A DNA stretch of 40,552 nt from Pseudomonadota bacterium. GTDB taxonomy: Bacteria > Myxococcota_A > Polyangia > Fen-1088. Numbering within the stretch: the stretch's first letter is position 1; each line of letters opens with the position of its first letter. Shown here one piece after another: positions 23,613 to 30,959 of this stretch. The translations under genes were made by a program, and so were the position numbers. The notes beneath the pieces were generated by a model. The model was not told the DNA's origin. It saw nothing but the letters and a program-made list of their open reading frames with translations, and searched no databases. The stretch covers positions 1 to 40,552 of the forward strand of contig JADGRB010000013.1 of the NCBI GenBank assembly GCA_017881315.1, read 5' to 3'.

Positions 23613-25032
23613 CCACCAGGATGAACTGCCAATTCCTGGCTTCGATCCCGTAGCCCGCGTCGAATCCGACCAGCGGAACCGCGACCGAACGGAGGAAGAA
23701 TCGGAGGCCGAGCCCCACGTCGTCATGAATGCTCTGGCCGAACGAGAACCCCTGTTGCAGCGTGGTCGGAAACGTCCGCTGGTCGGACGTGTCGCGCTGG
23801 TTGTACGAATAGCCGCTCGGATCCATCAGGGGCGCGGCGCTGGTGGGCAAGGTTCGGAACCAGATGGCTTGCATGTCGTAGAACGCGAGCGCACGGAAAT
23901 CGAGTGAGCCGATCGAGAACAACGGAAAATGGTACTCGGCCTTGCCCCAGACCTGGGTGTCGCCTCGAAATTGTTGAGCCAGATATCCGCGCAGGTTCGT
24001 CCCGCCGGCGTAATTTTCGGCCCAGAACGGCAGGTTGTACCCGACCGTCGTGCCGGCACCGTAGATGAAATTGTGGGATTTAAAGAACTTGATTCCCTGC
24101 TCCCAGCCCACGCCGGCGCGCCAGTAGGTGAAGTCACTGCCGAACCCTCGGCCCGCATAGTCGAGCGATGCCCCCAGCGCGCCGCCCGTCATCACCGCGA
24201 ACTCGCGCGCGCGAAAGTCGAACGTCAGCGATGCGCGGCCGACGCCGATGGTTCCGGGCGCGGTCGCCTGGGTCAGCTGAACATTCGGGGGGTTCGTGTT
24301 GGGATCATCGGAACCTTGGTCGAAGTACCCGAATTTTTCCAGGTGCCACGCGATCTGGGTCTTGACCCGGCGAAACCAGGCGATGCCGAGCGCCGGCTCG
24401 ACGCCGTACGAAAGGAGCCGGGTCTCGCGGAACTCGAAGGGCTGGGCCAGCGTGACGGCGTCGCCATTCGGCGCCATTCCATAGCTCTGATACTCCGGAA
24501 TCACCTGTCGCTGCACGAGGCCCTGCAGCTGCCAGTAGAGCCAGGTCCCGAACAACGACGGGTCGCGGTACGCAACCACCACACCGGAATCGATGGTGGC
24601 CAGGCGGGCGCCGAGCAGCAGCTGCTTGCCGCGGCCGAAGAGGTTCCCGTGGACGAAGATCAGGCCGATCGCCTTGTTGTTCGCGGACCACGAGCCCGTG
24701 GGGACGGGGGCCCAGGGGAACTTGTCGGTGACCGAGATGTTGATCCGAACGCCCGAGCCGTACGGCTCCCACCAGACGTTGACGTCCGCGAAGAGGCCAG
24801 CGGTGTTGAGCCTCTCTCGCACCACGTCCAGCGTGTCCTCGGACAGGGTCTCGCCGATCGAAACGCCGGCGATCGACCGTACGGTCGATTCTTCCGTGCG
24901 CTGGTTGTCGAGCACCCGGACGTCGGTGATCTTCTCTCCCACCGCGAAGGCCGGTCGGGGCGTCAGCGCCAACGTCAACGCCACCAGAACCGCGAGGGGG
25001 GCGCACCGCCCAGCCAAGCGTCGAGTCGACAT
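23602..25032 (-). CDS. Omp85/BamA-type outer-membrane protein with a single POTRA
   Basis: The 476-residue protein has a signal peptide (cut near AFA-V, residue 30), one POTRA-like domain (about 33-103, with ITDVRVLDNQRTEEST and LDVVRERLNTAGLFADVNV) and a barrel of the surface-antigen type. The loop-6 signature appears as GTNLRGYLAQQFRG, with the RGY triad close to the VRGF of BamA. BamA has five POTRA domains and TamA three, so this is a reduced member. It is followed, with a small overlap, by the GT39-like gene. The barrel does not end in Phe. It may assemble or export a specific envelope component rather than serve as the general BamA. Confidence 0.82.
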   Translation of the reverse strand: MSTRRLAGRCAPLAVLVALTLALTPRPAFAVGEKITDVRVLDNQRTEESTVRSIAGVSIGETLSEDTLDVVRERLNTAGLFADVNVWWEPYGSGVRINISVTDKFPWAPVPTGSWSANNKAIGLIFVHGNLFGRGKQLLLGARLATIDSGVVVAYRDPSLFGTWLYWQLQGLVQRQVIPEYQSYGMAPNGDAVTLAQPFEFRETRLLSYGVEPALGIAWFRRVKTQIAWHLEKFGYFDQGSDDPNTNPPNVQLTQATAPGTIGVGRASLTFDFRAREFAVMTGGALGASLDYAGRGFGSDFTYWRAGVGWEQGIKFFKSHNFIYGAGTTVGYNLPFWAENYAGGTNLRGYLAQQFRGDTQVWGKAEYHFPLFSIGSLDFRALAFYDMQAIWFRTLPTSAAPLMDPSGYSYNQRDTSDQRTFPTTLQQGFSFGQSIHDDVGLGLRFFLRSVAVPLVGFDAGYGIEARNWQFILVVGA

Positions 25033-25081
25033 CCTGCAAGGATATCGATTCGCGTGTGGAGCGTAAACAGAGAACGCCGCC

Positions 25082-25115
25082 GCCGGCGCCGGAAGCCGGC
25101 CGGCGCCGGAAGCCG
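25082..25115. repeat. Perfect tandem repeat, 2 x 17 bp
   Basis: GCCGGCGCCGGAAGCCG occurs twice in direct succession (25082-25098 and 25099-25115) in the divergent intergenic region between the Omp85-like gene and the flippase-like gene. It contains the self-complementary GCCGGCGCCGG-type core, so it can also fold back. It may be a slipped-strand duplication or a pair of protein sites. Confidence 0.6.
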
Positions 25116-25299
25116 CCGGCCAGGGGGGACCGACTCGTCGCGATCTCGTTCCGCGAGATCAGCCTGATTCGGTGGGCCATGCGGTACTCTGGGCGCACAT
25201 GTGTGCGCGCTGGTGCCGGGGGCGGTCGCGCCGGGTCGCAGGGACGAGCGCCCCGCGCGATCGAAACGGCCGGCGGCGGCAAGCCCTCGGGTGGAAGAG

Positions 25300-26274
25300 A
25301 TGACGTCCACCTTTCGCCGCGCCGCTCGGTTCGCGCTGCGGGTGGTGGTCATCGGTGCGGCGTTTTTCTTCTTGTTGCGGGGGGTGGACTGGACGGAGGT
25401 GAGAGGGACACTCCGTTCGACGAACCTGCTCCTCCTCGCCTCCGTCGTCGCGGTCAACGGCGGCATGATGGCTCTCAAGGCCAGCCGCCTCCGACTCCTT
25501 TTGGAGCGGGTGCCGTCGTTCAAGACCTGCTTTCTCGCGAAGCTGGCCGCCTCCGCCATCAACAACGTCGTCCCGCTGCGGGGTGGCGACATGGCTCGAG
25601 TCTGGATGCTCGAACGCCACGCCAGGACGACGAAAACGGCGGCGGCGGCCGTCGGCGTCGTCGAGGCGCTCTTCGACCTGATCTCCTTGGCGGTCGTGGC
25701 CCTCCTGGGTGCGCTGGCGCTTCACGAGCAACGGTGGGCCGTCGGAACGACCACGATCATCTTGGGCGCGGCGGTGGTGTTGCTGTGGATCTGGAAACGA
25801 ATGAACGGGAATCGCGCTCTCGAATCCGTCGAAGCCGCCGTGGCGGATGGTCTGCTCGGACGAATTCGCCGACTGGTCGGGCGGGTGGAACCCGGGATCC
25901 GAGCGCTGCGAAAGCCCGAAACGATCGCGGTCGCGATGGCGCTGTCGCTCGTCATCTGGGTGTTCGAGATGGGCATGGTGATGCTCTGCGCTCGGGCCGT
26001 CCACCTGTCGATTGGTCCCGCGCTCGCGATGGTCACTCTCCTGGGGATCAACCTCGCGATGGCCCTTCCATCCATGCCGGCCAGCGCAGGCGCGTTCGAG
26101 GGCGGCGCCACCCTGGTGCTGGTGCTGTCCGGAATCCCCAAGGGCCCGGCCATCGCCTTCGCGTTGCTCTATCACGTCATCCAGGTCGTTCCGGTGACCC
26201 TGGCGGGGTTGGTCGTGGTGTGGAGGGCCGGCCTCACGCTCGATCGGCTCGCCGCGCCCGAATCGGCGGAATGA
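25300..26274 (+). CDS. Flippase-like membrane protein of the lysylphosphatidylglycerol synthase TM family
   Basis: The 324-residue protein has about eight membrane helices and the family signatures INNVVPLRGGDMARVWML (after the third helix) and ALPSMPASAGAFEGG (near the sixth). These belong to the UPF0104/LPG synthase membrane domain, found in MprF-type flippases and in sugar-lipid pathways. No aminoacyl-transfer domain is attached. I start at the ATG at 25300 (MTSTFRRAAR); the frame is open to a GTG at 25201 but that stretch is Arg/Pro-rich and lacks a fold. Divergent from the Omp85-like gene and close to glycosyltransferases, it could move a lipid-linked precursor. This is inference. Confidence 0.8.
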   Translation: MTSTFRRAARFALRVVVIGAAFFFLLRGVDWTEVRGTLRSTNLLLLASVVAVNGGMMALKASRLRLLLERVPSFKTCFLAKLAASAINNVVPLRGGDMARVWMLERHARTTKTAAAAVGVVEALFDLISLAVVALLGALALHEQRWAVGTTTIILGAAVVLLWIWKRMNGNRALESVEAAVADGLLGRIRRLVGRVEPGIRALRKPETIAVAMALSLVIWVFEMGMVMLCARAVHLSIGPALAMVTLLGINLAMALPSMPASAGAFEGGATLVLVLSGIPKGPAIAFALLYHVIQVVPVTLAGLVVVWRAGLTLDRLAAPESAE

Positions 26275-26286
26275 CCCTGCCCGAGC

Positions 26287-26305
26287 GACCGGGAACACCC
26301 CGGTC
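26287..26305. terminator. Hairpin between convergent genes
   Basis: GACCGGG (26287-26293) and CCCGGTC (26299-26305) form a perfect 7-bp stem with loop aacac, placed between the convergent flippase-like and MacB-like stops. There is no T-run after it on either strand, so it is a candidate bidirectional terminator without a classic U-tract. Confidence 0.45.
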
Positions 26306-26317
26306 AAGCGCCCGAGC

Positions 26318-27559
26318 TCACTCGTGGCGCAGGGCTTCGATCGGATCGAGCCGAGCCGCCTTCCGGGCCGGATAAAAGCCCGAACAGAGCCCCACGGTGA
26401 GCGAGGAAATGACCGCCACCGCCACGGCGCGCGGCGAGATCGAGATCGGCCACTCGAGCGCCCGAGCGGCAGCCGAAGCGCCGATCAAACTGACGAGGAT
26501 CCCGCTCAGGCCACCGACCAGACCGAGCATGACCGCTTCGCCGAGGAACTGGATCTCGACCGAGAAGCTGGTGGCCCCAACGGCGAGGCGAATCCCGATC
26601 TCCCGGGTCCGTTGCGTGACGGACGCGAGCATGACGTTCATGATGCCGATGCCTCCCACGAGCAGCGAGATCAGCGCCACGCAGAGCAAGAGGGCGGCGA
26701 GGGTATCGCTCGCTTCCATCTGAGCCTTGATCACCTCGTCCGGGCGTCGGATGTTGAAGTCGTCCTCCTGACCGGGGTCGATATGATGCCGCTGGCGGAG
26801 GAGGGCGATGATCTGGTCGATGGCGGGGTTCACGGCGGCGGGCGAGATCGCGGAGCAGAGGATGTCGTCCAGCCACATCGGACCCTTGCCCCGCAGCTTG
26901 TGGTGGGCGGTGGTGGTGGGGATGAGAATCCAGTCGTCCTGATCCCGACCGTCCTGGGACTGGCCTTTGGGGGCGAGGAGACCGACCACCTCGAACAGCT
27001 GGCCCGAAGCGCGGAAGATTCCCCCGATCGGATCCTCGGCACCGAACAGCTGCCGGCGCACGGTCTCCCCGATGAGCGCCTTGCTCGCGGAGTGCTCGAC
27101 GTCCTCATCTGTGAAGGAGGCGCCGCTCGCGACCCCCCATTTCTTTATGGCGAGGTAGTCGGGCGACTCGCCTCTGAATCGCGTGGTCCAGTTCCGGTTG
27201 CCGCGAATCACCTGGATGGTGCCGTCGATCTGGGGCGCCAGACGTTTTATGAGAGGCACCTCGCGCCGGATCGCTTCGGCGTCCTCCATCGTGAGCGAGG
27301 TCGTGCCGTGACTGCCGGTCCGGACGCCGGCCAGGTTTCGGGAGCCCGCCTCGACCCACACCAGATTGTCGCCCAGGGTCTGCAGCGCATCCTCCGCGCG
27401 TTTGCTACCGGTTTGCCCGATCGCGACCACCAGGACGACGGCTGCGATGCCGATCGTGATGCCGAGGGTGGTCAGCCCGCTGCGGAGCTTGTGCCGGAGG
27501 AGGCTGCGGAGAGCCTCCCGACCGAATATGTGTACCCACAATCGGAGGTGGCCTGTCAT
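26318..27559 (-). CDS. MacB-like ABC transporter permease
   Basis: The 413-residue protein has an N-terminal helix (about 24-46, SGLTTLGITIGIAAVVLVVAI), a periplasmic MacB_PCD domain (about 47-275) and a three-helix FtsX domain (about 290-405) with LLVGGIGIMNVMLASVTQRTREIGIR. MacB-type permeases work in the inner membrane with an ATPase and a periplasmic adaptor, using force transfer rather than a classic channel. Neither partner gene is in the window; the neighbours are a small lipoprotein 46 bases upstream and a convergent membrane protein. It must use an ATPase encoded elsewhere, or is an orphan. Its C-terminus PIEALRHE is the normal family ending. Confidence 0.88.
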   Translation of the reverse strand: MTGHLRLWVHIFGREALRSLLRHKLRSGLTTLGITIGIAAVVLVVAIGQTGSKRAEDALQTLGDNLVWVEAGSRNLAGVRTGSHGTTSLTMEDAEAIRREVPLIKRLAPQIDGTIQVIRGNRNWTTRFRGESPDYLAIKKWGVASGASFTDEDVEHSASKALIGETVRRQLFGAEDPIGGIFRASGQLFEVVGLLAPKGQSQDGRDQDDWILIPTTTAHHKLRGKGPMWLDDILCSAISPAAVNPAIDQIIALLRQRHHIDPGQEDDFNIRRPDEVIKAQMEASDTLAALLLCVALISLLVGGIGIMNVMLASVTQRTREIGIRLAVGATSFSVEIQFLGEAVMLGLVGGLSGILVSLIGASAAARALEWPISISPRAVAVAVISSLTVGLCSGFYPARKAARLDPIEALRHE

Positions 27560-27605
27560 GCCCTCGAGCCCGAGCGATCTGGAAAAGCGCGGGGCGGTCA
27601 GCCGC

Positions 27606-27836
27606 TCACGGCGCCCCGGAGGCGCAAATGTGACACGGATTGCGCGAGCTCGAGACCGGCTCCGAGCGCATCGTTCGCCCGTCGGCGTCCGCGCAGATGA
27701 GGTCGTCGGCGCAGGCGTAGGCGGCCAGCTCGCCGCAGGCCGCGAGCTTCAAGCAGCCGTTGAGTCTCATGAACGCGCATCCGGAAATGCCGATCGCCAG
27801 GGTAAAGAGCAGGACTGTCCGTCGGATGGTTCTCAT
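27606..27836 (-). CDS. Small Cys-rich lipoprotein
   Basis: The 76-residue product has a short basic N-terminus (MRTIRRTV), a hydrophobic core and the lipobox-like end GISGC (Cys20). The mature part has seven further Cys in 56 residues (NGCLKLAACGELAAYACADD and others), which suggests disulfides after export. No family is recognised. It sits 22 bases after the stop of the vWA lipoprotein gene on the same strand and 46 bases before the MacB-like permease gene, so the three may form an operon. Its small size means annotation pipelines may miss it. Confidence 0.6.
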   Translation of the reverse strand: MRTIRRTVLLFTLAIGISGCAFMRLNGCLKLAACGELAAYACADDLICADADGRTMRSEPVSSSRNPCHICASGAP

Positions 27837-27858
27837 GTGGGCTGAGACGGCGCGGCGG

Positions 27859-29058
27859 TCAGTTGGTGGTGGGGCAGGGCTGGTCGATGCAGATCACGAC
27901 GCCGGCGCAAGCGTAGTTGAAATTGAAGGCGGTGTAGGTGAGGTTCTGGAGGTTCGCGCAGGAGGTTCCGTTGAGAATGACGTTCGCCATCGTGGCGTCG
28001 TATGACCAGCCGTTGACGGGGTCCTGAGGAATCGCGACCGGCTTGCCGGTGGTGGCATCGGTGGCCGAGATGACGATGTTGTTGAAGCCCTTGGGGGCGT
28101 CCTTGAGGGAGATCGTGCACGAGGCGACGAGGCCGATGATGTTGTTGAGCGCGGTCTCGAGGCTGGCCGTGTCGGTCACCGAGTAGTACTGGGTGCATCC
28201 GGCCGTGCCCGGCGGGCAGGAAGGCTGCGGCTCGGCGCCATTGATGGCCATCGTATTGAGCGTCGTGGTCGCCATCTGATCGGAGGCGGTGGCGATGCCG
28301 ACCACGAACGTCTTGAAGCCCGCCGCGACGGCATTGGTGACGGCGGTCTCCGCGCCCGTCGAGTCGTCGGCCGTGGTGTTTCCGCCGGGCGGACAGTTCG
28401 GCAAGCCGTCCGTCGCGAGCAGGATGAATTTGGGGTTCTGATCGGTGAGGGTCTGCATGTATGTGACGGCGCTGTTCATGGCGGCCTCCGTCGGCGTGTA
28501 GCTTTGCGGCTGGGTGTTCATGAACGCCGCCTGGATCGCCGGCGCGCTGGTGGCGGCGGGCGCGACGTCCACGATCGCCGTGCCGTTGGGCGCGACCCCG
28601 CAGGCGCTGTCGGCGCCAAAGAACACCAACCCCCAGTTCACGTTCGCGCCGGTCGCCGAGCTCACGACGGTCTCGATCGCGGTCGAAACCTGAGACCACT
28701 TCGAGCAGCCGGTGGCGGTGCAGGCCTTGCCGTTCGAGTCCTGGGCCATCGAGAGCGACCGGTCCTGGACGATCAGCACGTCCGGCGGCAGTGGCATGAT
28801 CGGAACGGTCGCCTGGCCGCAGCTCATGCCGGCGGCGCCGCCGGCTCCGGTGAGGACGACGTCCCCGCTCGCCGCCGCCTGGCCCCCTCCGCCGGACACC
28901 TTGCCACCGGCACCACCAGCGCCGGCCGCGCCCGTCGTGCCGGCCGCGCCGGTCCCGCTGCCGGCCATGCCTGTGGTGCCCGCCCGCGAAACGGGCGCGA
29001 AACCGCAGCCGACCAGGGAGAGCAGCAGCAGGACTCGAACGAATGCTGCACGATGCAT
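27859..29058 (-). CDS. vWA-domain lipoprotein with Gly-rich linker
   Basis: The 399-residue protein has a lipobox ending LVGC (Cys18), then a Gly/Ala/Thr-rich linker (about 28-80) like the one on the esterase at the left edge. The von Willebrand A domain (about 92-300) shows the MIDAS residues D99-x-S101-x-S103 (QDRSLSM), a Thr in SYTPTEAA and Asp217 in LLATDGLPN. vWA domains bind proteins through a metal ion. The ATG at 29058 is backed by GGAGGT about 5 bases upstream. A paired set of Cys in the C-terminal part (CTISLKDAP, SCANLQN, CAGVVICIDQPC) suggests disulfides. It is probably a surface adhesin or scaffolding lipoprotein. Confidence 0.85.
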   Translation of the reverse strand: MHRAAFVRVLLLLSLVGCGFAPVSRAGTTGMAGSGTGAAGTTGAAGAGGAGGKVSGGGGQAAASGDVVLTGAGGAAGMSCGQATVPIMPLPPDVLIVQDRSLSMAQDSNGKACTATGCSKWSQVSTAIETVVSSATGANVNWGLVFFGADSACGVAPNGTAIVDVAPAATSAPAIQAAFMNTQPQSYTPTEAAMNSAVTYMQTLTDQNPKFILLATDGLPNCPPGGNTTADDSTGAETAVTNAVAAGFKTFVVGIATASDQMATTTLNTMAINGAEPQPSCPPGTAGCTQYYSVTDTASLETALNNIIGLVASCTISLKDAPKGFNNIVISATDATTGKPVAIPQDPVNGWSYDATMANVILNGTSCANLQNLTYTAFNFNYACAGVVICIDQPCPTTN

Positions 29059-29261
29059 GGGGACCTCCGCACGGGGATAGTCGAGCAATTCCGACTCACG
29101 AGGGATCGAGACCAAGACCCTCTTCCAGCGAAGGGTTCCTTTGGCCGGCGGGAATCAGGCGGACAATAGCTCCCCATATCTTCCGACGCACCGATTTTCG
29201 CTATCCCGTCGCGGCGGGTCGGGAGGTTTCGGGTCACTTCAGCTCGTGGTATGCGGCAGGA

Positions 29262-30179
29262 ATGAAAGGTTCCCGCTGGTCGATCCTGTTCGCCGCCACC
29301 TCCATTTGCGGCGCGCTGGTGAGCGCCACCGTGTCGGCCGAGACGCGGCCGTCCGGGGCGCCGCCCGTTGATCCGACGCCGGCCCCGATCGAGCCATTGC
29401 CACCGGCGGCCCCCCCGCCGGCTCCCCCCGCTCCCGCGGATGTCGGGGGGGCGCCCGCCGACGCGAAGAAGACCGGCAGCGGGCTCGCCTCGAAGGTCGT
29501 GTTCAAGGGGAAGGGTAGCGCTCATCCCGGCGCGCACGATCGGGTGACGGTTCACTACACCGGCTGGACCCCCGACGGAAAGATGTTCGACAGCTCGGTC
29601 ACGCGCGGCGAGCCGATGACGTTCCCGCTCGACAGCGTGATCAAAGGTTGGACCGAAGGGCTGCGGCTCATGGTCAAAGGCGAGAAGCGGCGCCTCTGGA
29701 TCCCGAGCGACCTCGCCTACGGCGACACGCCGACGCGTCCGGGCGCGCCGGCCGGCGCGCTGGTCTTCGACGTGGAGCTGCTCGATTTCGTGTACGTCCC
29801 CGAGCCGCCCGAGACGCCGGCCGACGTCGATGGCGCCCCCAAGGACGCCAAGAAGACCGCCTCCGGTCTGTCTTACCGGATCCTCAGGCACGGCAAGGGG
29901 AAGGAGCATCCCACGGCGGACAGCCGCGTCGAGGTTCATTACAGCGGCTGGACGACCGACGGAAAGTTGTTCGACAGCTCGGTGACGCGCGGCGCTCCGG
30001 CAATCTTTCCGCTCGACGGAGTCATCAAGGGCTGGACCGAGGGCATCCAGCTGATGGTGGTCGGCGACAAGGCCCGCTTCTGGATCCCCGGCGGTCTGGC
30101 CTACGGCGACAAGGCGTCACGTCCCGGCTCGCCCGCGGGCACGTTGGTGTTCGACGTCGAGCTGCTCTCGATCAAGTAG
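29262..30179 (+). CDS. Secreted tandem FKBP-type peptidyl-prolyl isomerase
   Basis: The 305-residue product has a signal peptide (cut near VSA-ET, residue 26), a Pro-rich linker (30-58) and two FKBP domains (about 90-178 and 216-305). Both have the active-site pattern VHYTGW or VHYSGW, FDSS, VIKGWTEG and LAYGD. Each domain is preceded by a near-identical lead: PADVGGAPADAKKTGSGL (59-76) and PADVDGAPKDAKKTASGL (187-204). The protein therefore arose by internal duplication. It should speed proline isomerisation of periplasmic or outer-membrane proteins. I chose the ATG at 29262, where the signal peptide starts. Confidence 0.9.
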   Translation: MKGSRWSILFAATSICGALVSATVSAETRPSGAPPVDPTPAPIEPLPPAAPPPAPPAPADVGGAPADAKKTGSGLASKVVFKGKGSAHPGAHDRVTVHYTGWTPDGKMFDSSVTRGEPMTFPLDSVIKGWTEGLRLMVKGEKRRLWIPSDLAYGDTPTRPGAPAGALVFDVELLDFVYVPEPPETPADVDGAPKDAKKTASGLSYRILRHGKGKEHPTADSRVEVHYSGWTTDGKLFDSSVTRGAPAIFPLDGVIKGWTEGIQLMVVGDKARFWIPGGLAYGDKASRPGSPAGTLVFDVELLSIK

Positions 30180-30265
30180 GCCCGCTTTTTGGCTATCCTG
30201 CCGTCACGCGCGTCGACCAGCGAGATACTGGCGTTTCCTCGTGAGAGGATACCTTTGGGAGCACG

Positions 30266-30457
30266 ATGAGCGACAGCGATGAGCGGCCCGATGACGCCCA
30301 GACCGACCCGGTCGTGGACGTCGGTCTCATCGACGAGATGCTCCGGATGCCGCCGCTAGAACGACTGCGGCAGAATGATCGGATGGCGGCACTGGCCGCC
30401 AAGCTGAGGGAAGCCTTCCTGGCGAGGGAGAGGGAATGGAAGGCCCGCGCCATCTGA
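30266..30457 (+). CDS. Small acidic protein upstream of a nucleotidyltransferase
   Basis: The 63-residue frame encodes an acidic N-terminus (MSDSDERPDDAQTDP) and a helical, charged C-terminus (LRQNDRMAALAAKLREAFLARE). GGGAG lies about 6 bases before the ATG. It overlaps the nucleotidyltransferase gene by 22 bases, which suggests joint translation. No family is known to me. The two genes could form an antitoxin/toxin-like pair, or this may be a housekeeping accessory; the sequence does not decide. Confidence 0.55.
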   Translation: MSDSDERPDDAQTDPVVDVGLIDEMLRMPPLERLRQNDRMAALAAKLREAFLAREREWKARAI

Positions 30458-30924
30458 CCTCCATCCTCGGCGTGCTTCTGGGCGAGGGTGTGGAGTTCGT
30501 GCTGGTCGGGGCGCTCGCGGCGGTGGCGCAGGGTGCGCCCTTGACCACGCACGACGTGGACATCGTGCACGCGCGAACGCCGGAGAATCTGGATCGACTG
30601 ATGGCAGCGCTCGGCAAAGTCAACGCACGCTACCGCGGGCGAGCGCCCGAAAGTCCGCTTTCGCCGGATCGGGCCGCGCTGGCCACGGCGGGGCACTCGT
30701 TGATGACGACCGACTTCGGGCCGCTCGATTGTCTCGGCGCCATCGAAGAGGACCGGGACTTCGACGCCCTCGTTCCGCTCTCGCTGGTCGTCGACTTCGA
30801 CGGATACCCGCTGCGGGTACTCGGGCTCGAGACGATCGTGGAGCTCAAGCGGAAATCGAGATCACCAAAGGATCGGCTGGCTCTCCCGGTTCTCGAGGCG
30901 ACGTTGAAACGCGGTCGGGAATAG
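30436..30924 (+). CDS. Nucleotidyltransferase-fold protein (AbiEii/MNT-like)
   Basis: The 162-residue product has the pattern EFVLVGALAAVAQGAPLTTHDVDIV. This fits the start of small nucleotidyltransferases: a strand, a Gly-turn, a helix, then the acidic pair D40 and D42 that binds metal and nucleotide. The canonical GG or GS turn is G25-A26 here. A later LGLETIVELKRKSRSPKDRLALP matches the C-terminal part of AbiEii/DUF6036-type proteins. Such proteins act as toxins that modify tRNA or proteins, or as transferases of unknown target. It follows a small acidic gene with a 22-base overlap. Toxin activity is not shown by the sequence. Confidence 0.7.
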   Translation: MEGPRHLTSILGVLLGEGVEFVLVGALAAVAQGAPLTTHDVDIVHARTPENLDRLMAALGKVNARYRGRAPESPLSPDRAALATAGHSLMTTDFGPLDCLGAIEEDRDFDALVPLSLVVDFDGYPLRVLGLETIVELKRKSRSPKDRLALPVLEATLKRGRE

Positions 30925-30926
30925 GC

Positions 30927-30947
30927 CCGGAGCGCGGCGCGCCCCGG
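30927..30947. terminator. GC-rich hairpin between convergent genes
   Basis: CCGGAGCGC (30927-30935) pairs with GCGCCCCGG (30939-30947), with one A-C mismatch and loop ggc, just after the nucleotidyltransferase stop and before the convergent lipoprotein stop. It has no T-run, so its terminator role is only suggested by placement. Confidence 0.4.
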
Positions 30948-30959
30948 ACCGCGTCGGTC

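Noticed and set aside
25201-25299. N-terminal extension of the flippase-like gene to a GTG
   Set aside because: The added 33 residues are Arg/Pro/Gly-rich without hydrophobic or domain character; the membrane protein reads well from the ATG at 25300.
26324-27700. Long plus-strand frame opposite the MacB-like permease
   Set aside because: The permease has all family motifs; the opposite frame is Asp/Arg/Gly-rich without a domain.
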